From the NCBI GenBank assembly GCA_035634255.1, contig DASQDI010000152.1, positions 1 to 64,000 of the forward strand: 64,000 nucleotides of DNA, in the 5' to 3' direction. The notes under the pieces are model-generated. The model ran no database searches. It had not been told where the DNA came from and was given only the letters and a program-made list of their open reading frames with translations. Origin of the DNA: DATLMR01 sp035634255. GTDB lineage: Bacteria > Acidobacteriota > Blastocatellia > UBA7656. Positions 63,027-64,000 of this stretch are shown piece after piece (position 1 is the first letter of the stretch; every line of letters begins with the position of its first letter). The translations under genes and the position numbers were made by a program.

Positions 63027-64000
63027 TCAGCCGAAGAAGTACGCTTCGAGCGTCTCGGCGTAGAGCACGGAGCCGAGCACGAGCTCGTCGATTATGACGA
63101 ACTCGTTCGGCACGTGGGCCAGCTTGTCGTCGCCCGGGTAGTGCACCACGGAGGTGATGCCGGCGAAATAGAGGTTCTTCGCGACGGTGTTGCCGCCGAA
63201 CGTCTCGTAATTCATCGGGAGATTCAGCCGCCGCGCCGCCCGGTCGAAGCTGCGGATGATGACCGAGTTCTTGTCCGAGAGGTGGGGCTCCGTCTCGTGG
63301 AGTACGTTTAGGCGAAACTCGGCTTCGGGAGAGCGGCCGCGCACGGAGGCAATCTTCTCTTCCACCCGCGAGAGCAGCAGGTCTTTATTGATCCCGGTCG
63401 GCAGCCTGAAATCAATGGTCGCGCGCGCGACCGCCGGGACCGTGTTGGCGGAAGACCCGCCCTGTATGGTGCCGACGTTCATCGTCCAGCCGTCGAAGGC
63501 CGCGTCGTACTCCGCCCCGAGGTCTAAAGACTTAAGCTCCGCCAGCAGCTCCGCGAGCGGGATGATCGCGTTGCGCCCCAGCTCGGGCGTCGAGCCGTGC
63601 GCCTGGACCCCCAGGCTCGTGATCTCAAGCCAGACGATCCCCTTTTCGCCGTAGATCGACAGGTCCATGCGCCCGCCGTCGGGGATTATGGCCACGTCGA
63701 ACTTCAGCCCGCACTCCTCCACGAGGTAGATTATCCCGAGCTCCGAGCCCATCTCCTCGTCGGCCGCCGCTATCAGGTAGATCGTGCCGTCGAAATCCGG
63801 GTGCTCCGCGACGAAGGCCTTGCACGCGGAGTAGGCGCAGGCGAACGAGCCCTTGTCGTCGAGCGTCCCCCGCCCGTAGATGCGCCCGTCGATTATGGTC
63901 GGCTCGAACGGCGGCGTGCCCCACTGCTCAAGCTCGCCCGGAGGCACCACGTCCATGTGCGAAACGAACCCTATCGACTTCGGGCCCTTCCCTATCCGCC
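63027..64000 (-). CDS. M20-family metallopeptidase, C-terminal part (runs off window)
   Basis: The visible 323 residues start inside the catalytic domain: VSHMDVVPPG (zinc His and its Asp), GRIYGRGTLDDKG (bridging Asp), AAADEEMGSELG (catalytic and zinc Glu), IIPDGG, then the dimerisation domain (EITSLGVQAHGSTPELGRNA) and the last zinc site near VVHYPGDDKLAHVPNEFVII. This fits PepV/DapE-like dipeptidases or deacylases; specificity is not clear. The start lies beyond base 64000. Confidence 0.88.
   Translation of the reverse strand, partial: RIGKGPKSIGFVSHMDVVPPGELEQWGTPPFEPTIIDGRIYGRGTLDDKGSFACAYSACKAFVAEHPDFDGTIYLIAAADEEMGSELGIIYLVEECGLKFDVAIIPDGGRMDLSIYGEKGIVWLEITSLGVQAHGSTPELGRNAIIPLAELLAELKSLDLGAEYDAAFDGWTMNVGTIQGGSSANTVPAVARATIDFRLPTGINKDLLLSRVEEKIASVRGRSPEAEFRLNVLHETEPHLSDKNSVIIRSFDRAARRLNLPMNYETFGGNTVAKNLYFAGITSVVHYPGDDKLAHVPNEFVIIDELVLGSVLYAETLEAYFFG

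Overview
The window is GC-rich chromosomal DNA, densely packed with genes on both strands. I see no plasmid, phage or insertion-sequence signature, no tRNA or rRNA gene and no CRISPR array. The gene set suggests a free-living Gram-negative-type bacterium, most plausibly an Acidobacteriota member near Blastocatellia/Pyrinomonadaceae. This is inference from content only: an Oar-like TonB receptor with a carboxypeptidase-regulatory N-terminus, several Ser/Thr kinases (one kinase-FlgO-TPR), many TPR and beta-propeller proteins, two HtrA proteases and an OmpA lipoprotein.

Layout. 0-5.2 kb (all minus): start of a TonB-dependent receptor, then an envelope-stress group (LEA-like repeat protein, HtrA protease, double-BON protein, MarR regulator). 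5.2-12 kb: zinc-ribbon membrane protein, glycyl-tRNA synthetase, lipoprotein cytochrome c, CCA-adding-type nucleotidyltransferase, and feoAB behind a good promoter and a Fur-box-like site. 12.3-20.6 kb: a membrane protein, then the most unusual locus: a 1428-residue transmembrane propeller sensor ending in a STAND-type ATPase, followed 42 bp later by a related STAND ATPase fused to a Ser/Thr kinase, with a diguanylate cyclase upstream. 20.8-29 kb: exported glucan-dikinase-like protein, Ogg2 glycosylase, TPR/twin retropepsin protein, PIN-domain toxin-like pair, second HtrA, unknown protein, lytic transglycosylase. 29-41 kb: HD-GYP/GGDEF hybrid, small coiled-coil and basic proteins, YqaE/Pmp3 peptide, gamma-glutamyltransferase, DUF169 protein, orphan histidine kinase, TPR membrane proteins, YdjM-like hydrolase. 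41-44 kb: ECF sigma, a transmembrane anti-sigma whose outer domain resembles the TonB C-terminus, and TonB. 44-52.4 kb: LepA, ROK kinase, DedA, kinase-TPR protein, alpha/beta hydrolase, ferritin-like protein. 52.5-57 kb: pentapeptide-repeat protein, a frameshifted SnoaL-like gene and a nearby coding remnant, a DUF2520 protein and an M48 protease. 57-64 kb: TrmL, HNH nuclease, OmpA lipoprotein, an ECF sigma with an overlapping partner gene, a Slt70-like transglycosylase and the C-terminal part of an M20 peptidase.

Main themes: envelope maintenance and stress (two HtrA, BON, LEA-like, OmpA, M48, two transglycosylases), iron and TonB-dependent uptake (feoAB, TonB, receptor, ECF/anti-sigma), and signalling (two kinase proteins, histidine kinase, two c-di-GMP proteins, two ECF sigma factors). 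The two best candidates for undescribed biology are the propeller-STAND / STAND-kinase pair (12988-19245) and the anti-sigma with a TonB-C-like domain (42112-42885).
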